The notes: a model not told the origin generated them from the sequence alone. 15,440 nt of DNA from Zopfochytrium polystomum (GCA_025765615.1 JAIVFJ010000675.1:1-15440), one strand, 5' to 3'. Counted from the stretch's first letter, positions 6,615-15,125 are shown. Numbers and translations are program-made.

Positions 6615-7490
6615 TGGTAAGGCGTAGCGTTCCCATATCTTCCTTATTGTTTTGCTGTTTTGTATGTGCTATCCCTCCTTTTCCCCTCCTCTTTGGTGAT
6701 TCCAACCCTTTCTTATTAAGCTGCTATCCCCCATCTTGCTGAGTGTGTGAACCTGTGCTTGATGTTGCCTTGCCTGCCCTTTTCTTCCTGACTGTATGTA
6801 GAGCTGGGGGTGGCAGTCCCCTGGTGTGTGACAGGAGGTTGAAGTCCTCTTGGCCATCATGGCAGTGTGCTGGCTTCAAGCCCCCGTGCACCTCACCATT
6901 TCTGCATGCTGCTTAGGTTGGACTGGGTAGGAGTCACTTGGGGATGGAAGGATGAAGGGTAAATCTGTGGTGGTGCCTCTAGGTTCCTGTCAATACATCT
7001 AGTCAAACTCAGGTCTCTCAAGGTGATATGAATGAGTTGGCTGGTCAGGTACTGCTGCAGGAATGGTCTCTCAGGCATGAACCTCCCTGGTTGTTGGCTC
7101 CTGTGGCCTCTGGTGGGTCTGGTCTTCACTGGGTTCAGACCCTCTTTCTCTCAGATTAATGCCTGTGATGTCATGTTGCCCCTTTTGGGTGAGGGAGTGG
7201 GTGTTTACCTTCCTTGCTTCTAAGATAGGGAATTCCTCTGGCTTGGTGAAGCAGATGTCTGTGTCCAAGTAGGATGAAGCAAGAAGAGTCCCACTGTCTC
7301 CCACCCCTGTGTGCCCCCTCCTTGGATTGAGTTGGAAGGTCTTCTTGGAGTGAGACAAGTTGTGTCTGGTTCTGTTAAGTGGAAAACAGTTCTGATTTAG
7401 TTCAACAGACACCTCTGCACACTAAGTGTTCCTTGTGTTTGCCCTCTGTGTCCAACCCCCTCTAACTTGCGGCTTGTCTTTGGCAGAGAG
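6615..7490. other. Intergenic sequence between Helitron and copia, no gene seen
   Basis: Frames on both strands are short (the longest is 113 codons on the minus strand at 7071-7412) and have no recognisable domain. The + strand is T/G-rich with many GTG and CCT words. The five bases directly before the LTR, GAGAG (7486-7490), are the candidate 5' copy of a target-site duplication. The matching 3' copy would be outside the window. Confidence 0.5.
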
Positions 7491-7636
7491 TGTTGAGATT
7501 CGACCCACGGGGTACACTACGCCCGTTACTGATGATCCCTTTGAGAACTCCATCCAATCACATTGGATGGGGTGTTTGAAGGGCTCAGTAGATTCAATAC
7601 TTGAATGGGGCGCTTGGAAGGGCTAATCTGTTCTCA

Positions 7637-7642
7637 ATAAAA
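7637..7642 (+). promoter_or_regulatory. AATAAA poly(A)-type signal in the 5' LTR
   Basis: AATAAA lies about 147 bp inside the LTR (CTCAATAAAAAGAGATAGG). The corresponding site in the 3' LTR is at 14432-14437. It lies about 760 bp upstream of the TATA box, which is the reverse of the usual LTR order. Confidence 0.5.
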
Positions 7643-7799
7643 AGAGATAGGCAAAGGCGGCTGTTGTTCTAGCTTTGTTCATCCTACCGGTAGGAACAAT
7701 GCAATTAGAACATGCACAAAAACGCTCAAACTACGCACTCTGCACATGTAACACAGCACAGCAAGCATGCAGAAGCAGTCTACCACTGCCCAATGCTCC

Positions 7800-7855
7800 G
7801 GAATTCCGCTCTCTGCATCGGAATTCCGCTCTCTGCACTGGAATTCCAGCTTTCC
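7800..7855. repeat. GGAATTCCGCTCTCTGCA short tandem repeats in the 5' LTR
   Basis: Two 18-bp GGAATTCCGCTCTCTGCA units are spaced by two bases, with a third partial unit (GGAATTCCAGC). The 3' LTR has three or more units at 14591-14660, so copy number differs between the two LTRs. Confidence 0.75.
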
Positions 7856-7903
7856 TGCTGTGCTGTGCAATCTGAGCAATGCAACAGGCATTTAGGAATC
7901 AGG

Positions 7904-7986
7904 GATTGCACCAATCACTGCATATCTAAAAGTGAGATAAAAACTGAGCTCACCAGAGATTGCACCAATCATTGGATTTCTAAAAA
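7904..7986 (+). promoter_or_regulatory. Paired CCAAT motifs in a direct repeat
   Basis: GATTGCACCAATCA occurs twice, 54 bp apart, with CCAAT at 7911-7915 and 7965-7969. Both are followed by a TCTAAAA segment. The second forms the symmetric CCAATCATTGG. CCAAT boxes upstream of a TATA box fit a Pol II LTR promoter. The block is conserved in the 3' LTR near 14712-14795. Confidence 0.5.
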
Positions 7987-8000
7987 CAAGGAAAAAAGCG

Positions 8001-8019
8001 GCTTGTTTCCCAAACAAGC
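8001..8019. repeat. LTR inverted repeat (8-bp arms, 3-nt loop)
   Basis: GCTTGTTT at 8001-8008 and AAACAAGC at 8012-8019 are perfect reverse complements. The same hairpin is present in the 3' LTR near 14811-14829. Confidence 0.75.
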
Positions 8020-8040
8020 TTCCTGATTTGGAAACAACCA

Positions 8041-8086
8041 AACCAATTTACAAACAACTGTTTCTCAAACAAGCTGTAAATTGGTT
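8041..8086. repeat. LTR inverted repeat (12-bp arms)
   Basis: AACCAATTTACA at 8041-8052 and TGTAAATTGGTT at 8075-8086 are exact reverse complements with a 22-nt spacer. The arms are identical in the 3' LTR (14850-14861 and 14884-14895), while the spacer differs by one base. Confidence 0.85.
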
Positions 8087-8090
8087 CCTG

Positions 8091-8317
8091 GTGGTACTCA
8101 GCCCAGACAAAGTGCTCAGCCCAAGGTGGTACTCAGCCCTGGCTGGTACTTAGCCCTAGGTGGTGCACAGCCCAGGCTGGTACTCAGCCCTGGGTGGTGC
8201 TCAGCCCAGGCTGGTACTTAGCCCTGGCTGGTGCTCAGCCCTGAGTGATGCCCAGCCCTGGGTGGTACTCAGCCCTGAATGGGTACTTAGCCCAGGCTGG
8301 GGGTTGGTGCTCAGCCT
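8091..8317. repeat. 17-bp minisatellite in the 5' LTR
   Basis: About 12-13 units of consensus TGGTRCTYAGCCCWGGS stand in tandem, a few with 1-7 extra bases. It lies upstream of the TATA box and is conserved in the 3' LTR at 14901-15125. Repeated short units upstream of a promoter often act as enhancers in LTRs; that role here is inference. Confidence 0.85.
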
Positions 8318-8394
8318 GTTTTATCTCATTTCTGTGGCCTGCTCTGTGCAGCCCACTTCTCCCTCTGTTTTCTGATGGCTCCAACCTGCAGGAG

Positions 8395-8401
8395 TATAAA
8401 A
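8395..8401 (+). promoter_or_regulatory. TATA box of the 5' LTR promoter
   Basis: TATAAAA sits in CAGGAGTATAAAAGCAGC. Transcription would start about 25-35 bp downstream, giving an RNA leader of about 430-440 nt before the gag ATG at 8866. The same box is at 15204-15210 in the 3' LTR. Confidence 0.65.
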
Positions 8402-8707
8402 GCAGCAACCTCTCACAGAGATCAAACAAGGAATCCAACCCCCTCCTTGCTGCTTTGACAGAATCCAGTGCAAAAACAAGCCAATCCCTCTTCCTCCATT
8501 TGCTCTCTCTTCCAGCTCTGCCCACTCACTCCTCTCTCCTCTCTCCATCCTCTCACTCCTTTCCCTTTTCCATCATCACTGCTCTCTCTCTCTCTCTCTC
8601 TTCATCCCCACACACACACCAAGTCCCTCCAGTCCTGTGTGGGATTTCATCACAAAGCTACCTACAAGCCGTCGGCCACACTTGTACGCTCGAACAGGGC
8701 CCTGCTG

Positions 8708-8840
8708 CTCTTACAAGAAAAGGGTTTCTGACTCTAAACAAGACCAACCTGTCTGTGAGCACCGGCTCACCAGCTACTTTAAGGCAACAAAGGGCTCTTG
8801 GCTCTCTACAAGAAAAGGGCTACCGCTCTAAACAAGTCCA
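8708..8840 (+). repeat. Leader direct repeat before gag
   Basis: CTCTTACAAGAAAAGGG with CTCTAAACAAG.CCA (8708-8746) recurs as CTCTACAAGAAAAGGGCTAC with CTCTAAACAAGTCCA (8803-8840), an imperfect duplication about 95 bp apart. It lies in the untranslated leader or at the LTR border. Confidence 0.65.
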
Positions 8841-8865
8841 CTGGTCCACCAAGCGGCTACCTAGC

Positions 8866-11397
8866 ATGTCTTCTTCGACCCCCAAGGCTGTCCGCTTCTC
8901 TTCTTACGGCTACCAGGCTTGGGAACTGCATGTGGAAGAAGTCATCAAGCCGGTCATGGCATACAATCTTGTTGCCAGCTTCCTCAAGCCTGATTACTTC
9001 GGTACGTTCAACGAGCACTGCACCAAGGTCGGCATCGGCGCTGCTCCTCCCAGTATTGGTTCTCCCCCTGAATCCTCTGCAACGGCGGAGGCCAAGGCTG
9101 CGTACAGTGAGATGTACCGTCTGCACCACGCTGCCCTTGACAAGTACCACACTGGTATACGCCAAGAACACAAGACCTACAGGGAGCTTGAGGCCCAACA
9201 CGACAAGGCGGTTGCTACCCTCGACTCCTGCTCGCGCATCGAGGATGTGCGCTCCATGAATGCAGCAAACATCACCAACTGCGCTGATCGGTACAAGTGG
9301 CTCAATGACAAGTACGCCCTGCAGGACCACACTGGTTCACAGCAGGACAAGTGGCTTGCGACTTACAGTCGTTTGGCAAAACCCAGAGACTCTGGTCCGG
9401 CAGTCCAGGAGTGGTACACCACTCTGACCACACTGGTCACGGATTGGCCAAAGCATTTCAAATGTACTGCCACCACTTGCAGGGGTGTGACAAACATCCT
9501 GCGTTCTGCCATCATCCACAAAGCAAGGGAAACGCTGCCTGGACATGAAATCTTCTCTGGCGTTCGTCAAAATCTTCTCAAGGGGCTGTCAGGCTACGCC
9601 AACACCAGCGATCTCGTCAAGGAGTTGACAAACTGCCACACGCTGTACCAGCAAAGCAAAGAGAAGAACAGCAGACACTCTGCTCACCATGGCACTTCTG
9701 AGATGGAAACAGCTGCTTCAGCAAAGACCTCAGTGGCAACCAAGAAGCGCAAGATCGGTGAGGCACTCAACGGCAAGCCTACTTGTGACCTTCATGGAAT
9801 CTGGGTCTCACACTCTCGCGAGGAATGCCTCAAGTTCCCTCACGGGAAGTCAGAGCCGGCTCGCCCTGCAAAGAAGGCCAAGGGCAAGCAGCCTGCACAC
9901 GCCAAAGAAGCCAAGGCCACGCCAGCTGATTCCAAGAAAGCTACTGAGACTGCCAAGATTGCACGTGAGGTGGCCGCTAAAGAACACCACCAAGCCTCTT
10001 GCGCAGCCTCTGAGGATTCTCCTCCCCACAAATGCTACAGGATGGATACTCCACCACTGCCTACTGAAGCAGAAGACGTCGAAATGTTGGAGTTCAGTAC
10101 TGAGGGTGCTGCGCGCCTTGCAGACACATCAGCTCTAGACGACTTCCTTTCAGTAGAAAGGGCACTTGCGGCACGGGAGTTTGAAATTGGAACATGCCAG
10201 GCCGTTGAGGTGGAGGAGGAATTTGAAGTGGAACTCACAGTTACACTTCTTGACGGCAGAATGGATCCAGACTGGATCACTGACAACATTGTCTCAAACG
10301 TCGGCTACAAAGTGATGTACGAATCTGGACGTTTCCTCTACCGCAACGTCACCTACCGCCGCATCTATGAGACTGCGCTGATGGCAAGACTTGCTGGAGG
10401 CAACCCACACCAGGTCATCCTTGACTCTGGGGCTTCCAGGACAATGTCGCCTTGTGAAGAGCACTTCACAAACTTGCGGCCCACCTCCCAGCAGATCAAA
10501 ACAGCTGACGGCTTTACAACTGCCACTGGAGTGGGCGACTTCACCCTGTTCGTTAACGGAAGAGCTCTCATCATGAGGAACTCGCTCTATGTGCCAGAGT
10601 TCTCAGACACTCTACTCTCAGTTCAGCAAATCGTGCGGCAGACAGGTCACAACGTGACTTTCACAGCAGACACAGCCCTATTGCACCCTCGGGTACATGG
10701 TTCAGACTTTACCATTGCTCACAGGGACACAGGAAATGTTTATGTTGTGGACCCTTCTCTTCTGACGGGACATACTGGTCTCGACAGGGCAGAACTTGGA
10801 AGGGACGCGCCGACTCCTTCGGGGGACGCCCCAGGTGAGTCGCAACAGCAAACTGCTCCTTTGCAAACTGCAACTCCAACTTTAAGTCAAACTGACCCAG
10901 ACCCTTTACCAAACCCTCAGAACATTGAAGCAGTCCGAGCTCTTCACAAGAAATTTGGTCACCTGTCTTTATCTTCTTTGAAGCGTACTTGGTCAAATCT
11001 GAATAAAGTTGGTCATTCATTTTTCCTCATTCATGACATTCCCTGCGTGACATGTGATGTTGGGAAATTGAAAGCTTCGCCTATCCACTCCACTTCCAGA
11101 CCAAACACCACACTGCTTGGTCGTTTACACACTGATGCTGTCCCACTGCCCGCACGTGGACACCATGGTGAAAAACATTGGCAACTGGTTGTGGAAGAGT
11201 CAACCCGTTGGCTTGACATTGAGTTCCTCAACTCTTTGTCCGACGCGCCCACAAGATTCCGGTCTACGATCGAAAGGTTTGAACAACAACATGGCAACAT
11301 ATCACATCTGTGCGCTGTGACAGGGGGGAAATCTTCAAAGATGGAGAATTCAAACTTGGGCCAATACTCGGCATCCTCCTATTGTTTTAGAACCTAG
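8866..11397 (+). CDS. Copia Gag, protease and N-terminal integrase
   Basis: The product is the 5' part of a copia polyprotein that builds the particle and begins integration. Residues 1 to about 290 are a Gag capsid-like helical region. KKRK at 293-296 is a basic, NLS-like patch. CDLHGIWVSHSREEC at 307-321 is a zinc-knuckle variant with spacing C-x2-H-x5-H-x4-C. A Lys/Ala-rich linker follows at about 329-375. VILDSGASRTM holds the aspartic protease DSGA motif at residues 520-523. The GAG-pre-integrase zinc finger is H694-x4-H699-x27-C727-x2-C730, and LHTDAV supplies the first integrase catalytic Asp at 757. From about residue 818 the frame is wrong, and the final ~27 residues to the stop at 11397 are out-of-frame. 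Confidence 0.9.
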   Translation: MSSSTPKAVRFSSYGYQAWELHVEEVIKPVMAYNLVASFLKPDYFGTFNEHCTKVGIGAAPPSIGSPPESSATAEAKAAYSEMYRLHHAALDKYHTGIRQEHKTYRELEAQHDKAVATLDSCSRIEDVRSMNAANITNCADRYKWLNDKYALQDHTGSQQDKWLATYSRLAKPRDSGPAVQEWYTTLTTLVTDWPKHFKCTATTCRGVTNILRSAIIHKARETLPGHEIFSGVRQNLLKGLSGYANTSDLVKELTNCHTLYQQSKEKNSRHSAHHGTSEMETAASAKTSVATKKRKIGEALNGKPTCDLHGIWVSHSREECLKFPHGKSEPARPAKKAKGKQPAHAKEAKATPADSKKATETAKIAREVAAKEHHQASCAASEDSPPHKCYRMDTPPLPTEAEDVEMLEFSTEGAARLADTSALDDFLSVERALAAREFEIGTCQAVEVEEEFEVELTVTLLDGRMDPDWITDNIVSNVGYKVMYESGRFLYRNVTYRRIYETALMARLAGGNPHQVILDSGASRTMSPCEEHFTNLRPTSQQIKTADGFTTATGVGDFTLFVNGRALIMRNSLYVPEFSDTLLSVQQIVRQTGHNVTFTADTALLHPRVHGSDFTIAHRDTGNVYVVDPSLLTGHTGLDRAELGRDAPTPSGDAPGESQQQTAPLQTATPTLSQTDPDPLPNPQNIEAVRALHKKFGHLSLSSLKRTWSNLNKVGHSFFLIHDIPCVTCDVGKLKASPIHSTSRPNTTLLGRLHTDAVPLPARGHHGEKHWQLVVEESTRWLDIEFLNSLSDAPTRFRSTIERFEQQHGNISHLCAVTGGKSSKMENSNLGQYSASSYCFRT

Positions 11398-11932
11398 TCC
11401 TGCATTCACCAAGGAATTCAATGGGCTGGTAGAACGTCAGGTCAACACTCTCAAAGACATGGCACACTGCATGCTCTTAGAGTCACGATTGCCCCACTCT
11501 TTCTTTGTGTATGCAGTCCGCTACGCAGCATACATCAAGAACAGGGTTTACCACTCTTACACTAAGAAAACACCTTACGAAGCTTGGTACGGTGAAAAGC
11601 CAAATGTTGATCACATCCGCACCTTTGGCTGTTTGGTTATCCACCGTATCCCAAAGGAAAAGCGAACGCTTAAACATCCTGACAAAGGGGCGCCAGGCAT
11701 CTTCTTAGGGTATAAAGGAAACACTCTTCCAGTTGTCTACGACTTGAAAACCCAGAGAATATCAGAACACTTCCATGTCTCCTTTCACGAAAATGTTTTT
11801 CCTGGCATTGTGCGGAATTGGAGACAGTTCCTTCATGACTCCCGCTTGAAGGAATGGGGACCAGTCCAACCCACAGCTCAGGATTTCCAATATCTTTCCT
11901 CCTCGTTGCATACCCCCCGCTATGTCCACTGA
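11319..11932 (+). pseudogene. Copia integrase, C-terminal part
   Basis: A short stretch in one frame (DRGEIFKDGEFK, from 11319) supplies the second integrase Asp. A shift near 11355 leads into TWANTRHPPIVLEPSPAF and then EFNGLVERQVNTLKDMA, where the Glu of VER is the third catalytic residue of the DDE core. The following YGEKPNVDHIRTFGCLVIHR and GAPGIFLGY are hallmark copia integrase tail sequences. The frame runs to a stop at 11932, but the true continuation is in the frame that begins about 11915 with IPPAMSTDPD. In an intact element this enzyme inserts the cDNA into the genome. Confidence 0.85.
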
Positions 11933-13550
11933 TCCAGATGTGGCACATCCTGACGCTCTATTTGACTCACAAGAAGACGATGTACCACCTGCAGAATCAC
12001 AGGGGGGAGATCTACAGCCGGGTATGCTATACGACGCTTCTGATTCTGAACCAGAGTCAATACCTGATGAACAGGAAATCCCTCCAAGGGAGCGCTCAAC
12101 TTCCCCTGACATTCTAGCTTTGCCAGAGTCAACAGGGGAGGCAACAAATCCCCCAATCATACCACGAGAGCCATCAGGTTTACGTGACTACCTGGCATTG
12201 AAGGCAAACCTTTGTAAACTACGAACAAAACCATCAATTGCCACAAGTCCTTCCACTTACAGTCGGAAAACACTCCGCGCTTTAACTGCAAGAATTCGTA
12301 AACTACGAATAGCACGGGGACAATTTCGTGAACTCTACCAAACGCTCAAAGCGTACACTGTGCTTGAGCCAGAGGAAGTCACAGCATATCCAACAGAAAG
12401 GATCCACCAGCGGGACTTACCGCCACTCCCTGCTTCGCATAAAGAGGCCATGCGTTCTCCTTTTGCAAAGTATTGGAAGGCAGCTCAACTCTCAGAGATC
12501 AATTCAATCACGTCAAAGCACATCTGGGACTTAGTGGCTCGACCTAAAGGGCGTAAGATACTCAAGCCCAAATGGGTTTTTGCCTACAAGTTTGACAGTG
12601 AAGGGTACCTTGAACGCTTCAAGCCTCGCCTTGTTCGTCGGGGTTACACTCAGATCTTTGGTCAGGACTACAATGAGACCTTCTCCCCTGTCGTCCGCAG
12701 CTCCTCCATAAGGGCAATCCTTGCTATCTCGTTGCTGTTTGACCTCATACTTGCAGGCCTTGATGTCGAAACCGCATACTTGAACGCCAAACTGGACATT
12801 GAAAACTTCATGGAACAACCAGAAGGCTTTGAGATACGTGGTGCAGACGGGATACTTCTTGTCTGTTTACTCAGGAAGAGTCTGTACGGACTGCACCAGT
12901 CTGGTCGACAGTGGTACAAAACGATCCGCGACTTCCTAGTAGAAATTGGATTTACGCAATTGAAGACTGACCACTGTGTCTTTGTGCAGAGGCACCCTGA
13001 TGGAAAGGTCAAGACCATCATCACTCTATACGTAGATGACATCCTCATCTTCAGTCACACTGAAGAAGAAATTGCCAAAATTCTTTCTCTGATCAAATCA
13101 AAGTTCAAAATCCGCGAGGACCTCAACCCAAAAGTTGCTGTTGGCATCCAAGTTGAGAAAATCAAAGATGGAATCTTTATTGGACAGAAAAACTACACAC
13201 AGCATGTCTTGGAGGAAGCAAACTACTGGTGTGACGATGAAGGCTTACCTGTCAAAATCAAAGCAACTCCCATGTCCACGACATGGATGCACGATGTGGA
13301 CTCTGGAAAACTTCCACAAAAAGAGTCGGAATACTTCCGAAGCACACTCATGCAACTTGCTTACCTTGCAAACTTGACGCGCCCTGACATTGCGTATGCT
13401 GTGAATACACTTGCACAATACCAGTCCGCTCCAACCCATTCAGATTCCCTTGCGCTTGACAGATTGCTGCGATATGTCCGCGCTACCTGGGATCATGGAC
13501 TTTTCTACCAGAAGGGAGACTCCCAGATGACATGCATCACCAATGCAAAC
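11915..13550 (+). CDS. Copia reverse transcriptase
   Basis: One continuous frame carries an acidic linker (about 11922-12200) and then the reverse transcriptase domain that copies element RNA into DNA. Landmarks are WDLVARPKGRKILKPKWVFA, ERFKPRLVRRGYTQ, DYNETFSPVVR, LDVETAYLNA with the first catalytic Asp codon at 12762, LLRKSLYGLHQSGRQWY, and LYVDDILIF with YVDD at 13029-13040. The region ends with LAYLANLTRPDIAYAVN and LLRYVRATWDHGL, the usual connection before RNase H. The frame stays open to a stop at 13601 but stops making sense near 13545, where RNase H continues in another frame. All RT motifs appear intact. Confidence 0.92.
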
Positions 13551-14122
13551 GCTCCCAGAGGTAGAGAAAGCTGCGGGTATTTCTTACCCAGAGTGGGATG
13601 AACCACATGGCTACGCTGATGCCAGCTATGCTGAAGAGGATGGACGCAAGTCGAGGTCAGGGCATGTGTTCATGCTTTGCGGGGGTGCTATTACATGGTA
13701 CAGCAGAAACAATCAGTTGTCGCTTTGTCCTCAACTGAGGCGGAATACTTCTCCCTTACTGAGGCCATCAAAGAGGCAATCTGGCTACGAATGCTCTTCC
13801 AGGAGCTGGGTATGGATTTAAATAGCCCACTACTGTTTATGAAGACAATCGTTCAACCATAGCTATTGCTATGAATCCAATACACCATGGTCAGGTCAAA
13901 CACTTTGACGTGAGGTTGCATTTCATACGGGACCACTTGGAGAAAAAGGAGGTTCAACTCATTCATTGCCCAACGGACATGATGATTGCCGACCTTCTCA
14001 CCAAAGCTCTTCCTGCAGCTCAACATGCAAAGCTTGCATCACTGATGGGAATTTGCAGTCTCGCCGACCTCCAAGGTGTAAGCGTGGTGCCCACGCTCAA
14101 ATCAGCACAACGCTTAGTCTAA
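13546..14122 (+). pseudogene. Copia RNase H domain (three frames)
   Basis: The first frame gives DEPHGYADASYAEEDGRKSR with the first catalytic Asp codon at 13618, then GGAITWYSR. Near 13711 it shifts to SVVALSSTEAEYFSLTEAIK, which holds the catalytic Glu. Near 13825 it shifts again to PTTVYEDNRSTIAIAMNP with the next Asp at 13844, then VKHFDVRLHFIRDHL and ADLLTKALPAAQH, the standard copia C-terminus. The protein would end at 14122. RNase H removes the RNA strand during reverse transcription. All catalytic residues are visible but split over frames. Confidence 0.85.
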
Positions 14123-14145
14123 AGGCTCTCTCTGGCTTCTCCAGC

Positions 14146-14181
14146 TACACTTGTGGGTTCATGCAGGTTTTCACAAGTGTA
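14146..14181. repeat. Hairpin between pol and the 3' LTR (10-bp arms)
   Basis: TACACTTGTG at 14146-14155 is the exact reverse complement of CACAAGTGTA at 14172-14181, with a 16-nt loop. It starts 24 bp after the pol stop codon. No such structure is required by copia replication as I know it. Confidence 0.75.
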
Positions 14182-14194
14182 GGGGGGTGCATGG

Positions 14195-14211
14195 GTGGGT
14201 TCGAGTCCCAC
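14195..14211 (+). other. tRNA T-arm / B-box-like sequence
   Basis: GTGGG-TTCGAGT-CCCAC forms a perfect 5-bp stem with a 7-nt loop, and GGTTCGAGTCC matches the Pol III B-box consensus exactly. No matching acceptor strand, D-arm or anticodon arm can be made upstream, so it is not a tRNA gene. It could be a SINE remnant or a chance match. Confidence 0.5.
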
Positions 14212-14277
14212 TGCTTGGCTGGCATTGTTGGACAGCCATGTACTCCAGGAGAAACAGTTGCCCCCTCTCTTTCTATT

Positions 14278-14287
14278 GCGGGGGATG
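14278..14287 (+). promoter_or_regulatory. Polypurine tract (plus-strand primer site)
   Basis: GCGGGGGATG directly abuts the 3' LTR start TGTTGAG at 14288. A G-rich tract at this place primes plus-strand DNA synthesis in copia elements. Confidence 0.75.
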
Positions 14288-14431
14288 TGTTGAGATTCGA
14301 CCCACGGGGTACACTACGCCCGTTACTGATGATCCCTTGAGAACTCCATCCAATCACACTGGATGGGGTGTTTGAAGGGCTCAGTAGATTCAATACTTGA
14401 ATGGGGCGCTTGGAAGGGCTAATCTGTTCTC

Positions 14432-14437
14432 AATAAA
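14432..14437 (+). promoter_or_regulatory. AATAAA poly(A)-type signal in the 3' LTR
   Basis: This is the counterpart of 7637-7642. It is about 145 bp into the 3' LTR and would be met by a read-through element transcript long before the TATA/R region at about 15204. Confidence 0.5.
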
Positions 14438-14900
14438 AGAGATAGGCAAAGGCGGCTGTTGTTCTAGCTTTGTTCATCTTACCGGTAGGAACAATGCAAT
14501 TAGAACATGCACAAAAACCCTCAAACTACGCACTCTGCACATGTAACACAGCACAGCAGCATGCAGAAGCAGTGTACCACTGCCCAATGCGGAATTCCGC
14601 TCTCTGCACGGAATTCCGCTCTCTGCATCGGAATTCCGCTTCCTCATCCTGAATTCCAGCTTTCCTGCTGGCTGTGCAATCTGAGCAATGCAACAGGCAT
14701 TTAGGAATCAGGGATTGCACCAATCACTGCATTTCTAAAAGTGAGATAAAAACTGAGCTCACCAGAGATTGCACCAATCATTGGATTTCTAAAAACAAGG
14801 AAAAAAGCGGCTTGTTTCCCAAACAAGCTTCCTGATTTGGAAACAACCAAACCAATTTACAAGCAACTGTTTCTCAAACAAGCTGTAAATTGGTTCCTGG

Positions 14901-15125
14901 TGGTACTCAGCCCAGACAAAGTGCTCAGCCCAAGGTGGTACTCAGCCCTGGCTGGTACTTAGCCCTGGGTGGTGCACAGCCCAGGCTGGTACTCAGCCCT
15001 GGGTGGTGCTCAGCCCAGGCTGGTACTTAGCCCTGGCTGGTACTCAGCCCTGAGTGATGCCCAGCCCTGGGTGGTACTCAGCCCTGAATGGGTACTTAGC
15101 CCAGGATGGGGGTTGGTGCTCAGCC
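14901..15125. repeat. 17-bp minisatellite in the 3' LTR
   Basis: It has the same unit and same order as 8091-8317. Only a few bases differ (for example CCCTAGG to CCCTGGG and GGTGCTC to GGTACTC), so unit number appears unchanged since insertion. Confidence 0.85.

Larger units (their letters stand above)
7491..8636 (+). repeat. Copia 5' LTR (minimum extent)
   Basis: It matches 14288-15440 from TGTTGAGATTCGACCC to AAGTCCCTCCAGTCCT. The true end lies between 8636 and the gag start at 8866 and cannot be set without the missing 3' LTR end. One candidate is the CA at 8839-8840, followed by C and then TGGTCCACC, a possible primer-binding site, but this is weak. Visible contents in order: AATAAA, short GAATTC-containing repeats, two CCAAT motifs, two inverted repeats, a 17-bp minisatellite, a TATA box, and CT/CA microsatellites. 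Confidence 0.9.
8866..14122 (+). pseudogene. Copia Gag-Pol polyprotein, interrupted by about six frame breaks
   Basis: The whole coding unit is readable from the ATG at 8866 to the TAA at 14120-14122, but it changes frame near 11318, 11355, 11900-11920, 13545, 13711 and 13825. Each change is consistent with a one-base insertion or deletion. Several fall at homopolymers: a G run at 11322, a C6 at 11913, AAA at 13708 and CCC at 13826. Between breaks the sequence is highly conserved with catalytic motifs present. The start at 8866 was chosen over the upstream in-frame ATG at 8245 because 8245-8865 is LTR and leader. As written, the polyprotein stops after the integrase N-terminal half. Confidence 0.85.

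Noticed and set aside
6605..6635. tRNA gene suggested by a D-arm-like sequence
   Set aside because: No anticodon arm or T-arm follows. The T-arm-like sequence at 14195 lies inside the copia element and cannot be its other half.
7071..7412. 113-codon minus-strand frame before the LTR
   Set aside because: No recognisable motif and no supporting signals.
8091..8317. CRISPR-like array
   Set aside because: Units are contiguous 17-bp tandem repeats with no unique spacers, lie inside a eukaryotic LTR and recur in the other LTR.
8842..8856. Primer-binding site starting TGGTCCACC
   Set aside because: It would imply a tRNA with an atypical acceptor end, and the LTR end cannot be confirmed because the 3' LTR is truncated; kept only as a weak candidate.
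8245..8865. N-terminal extension of the Gag frame to the ATG at 8245
   Set aside because: It would translate the LTR minisatellite, the TATA box and the CT/CA microsatellites; the gag start at 8866 follows the expected leader.
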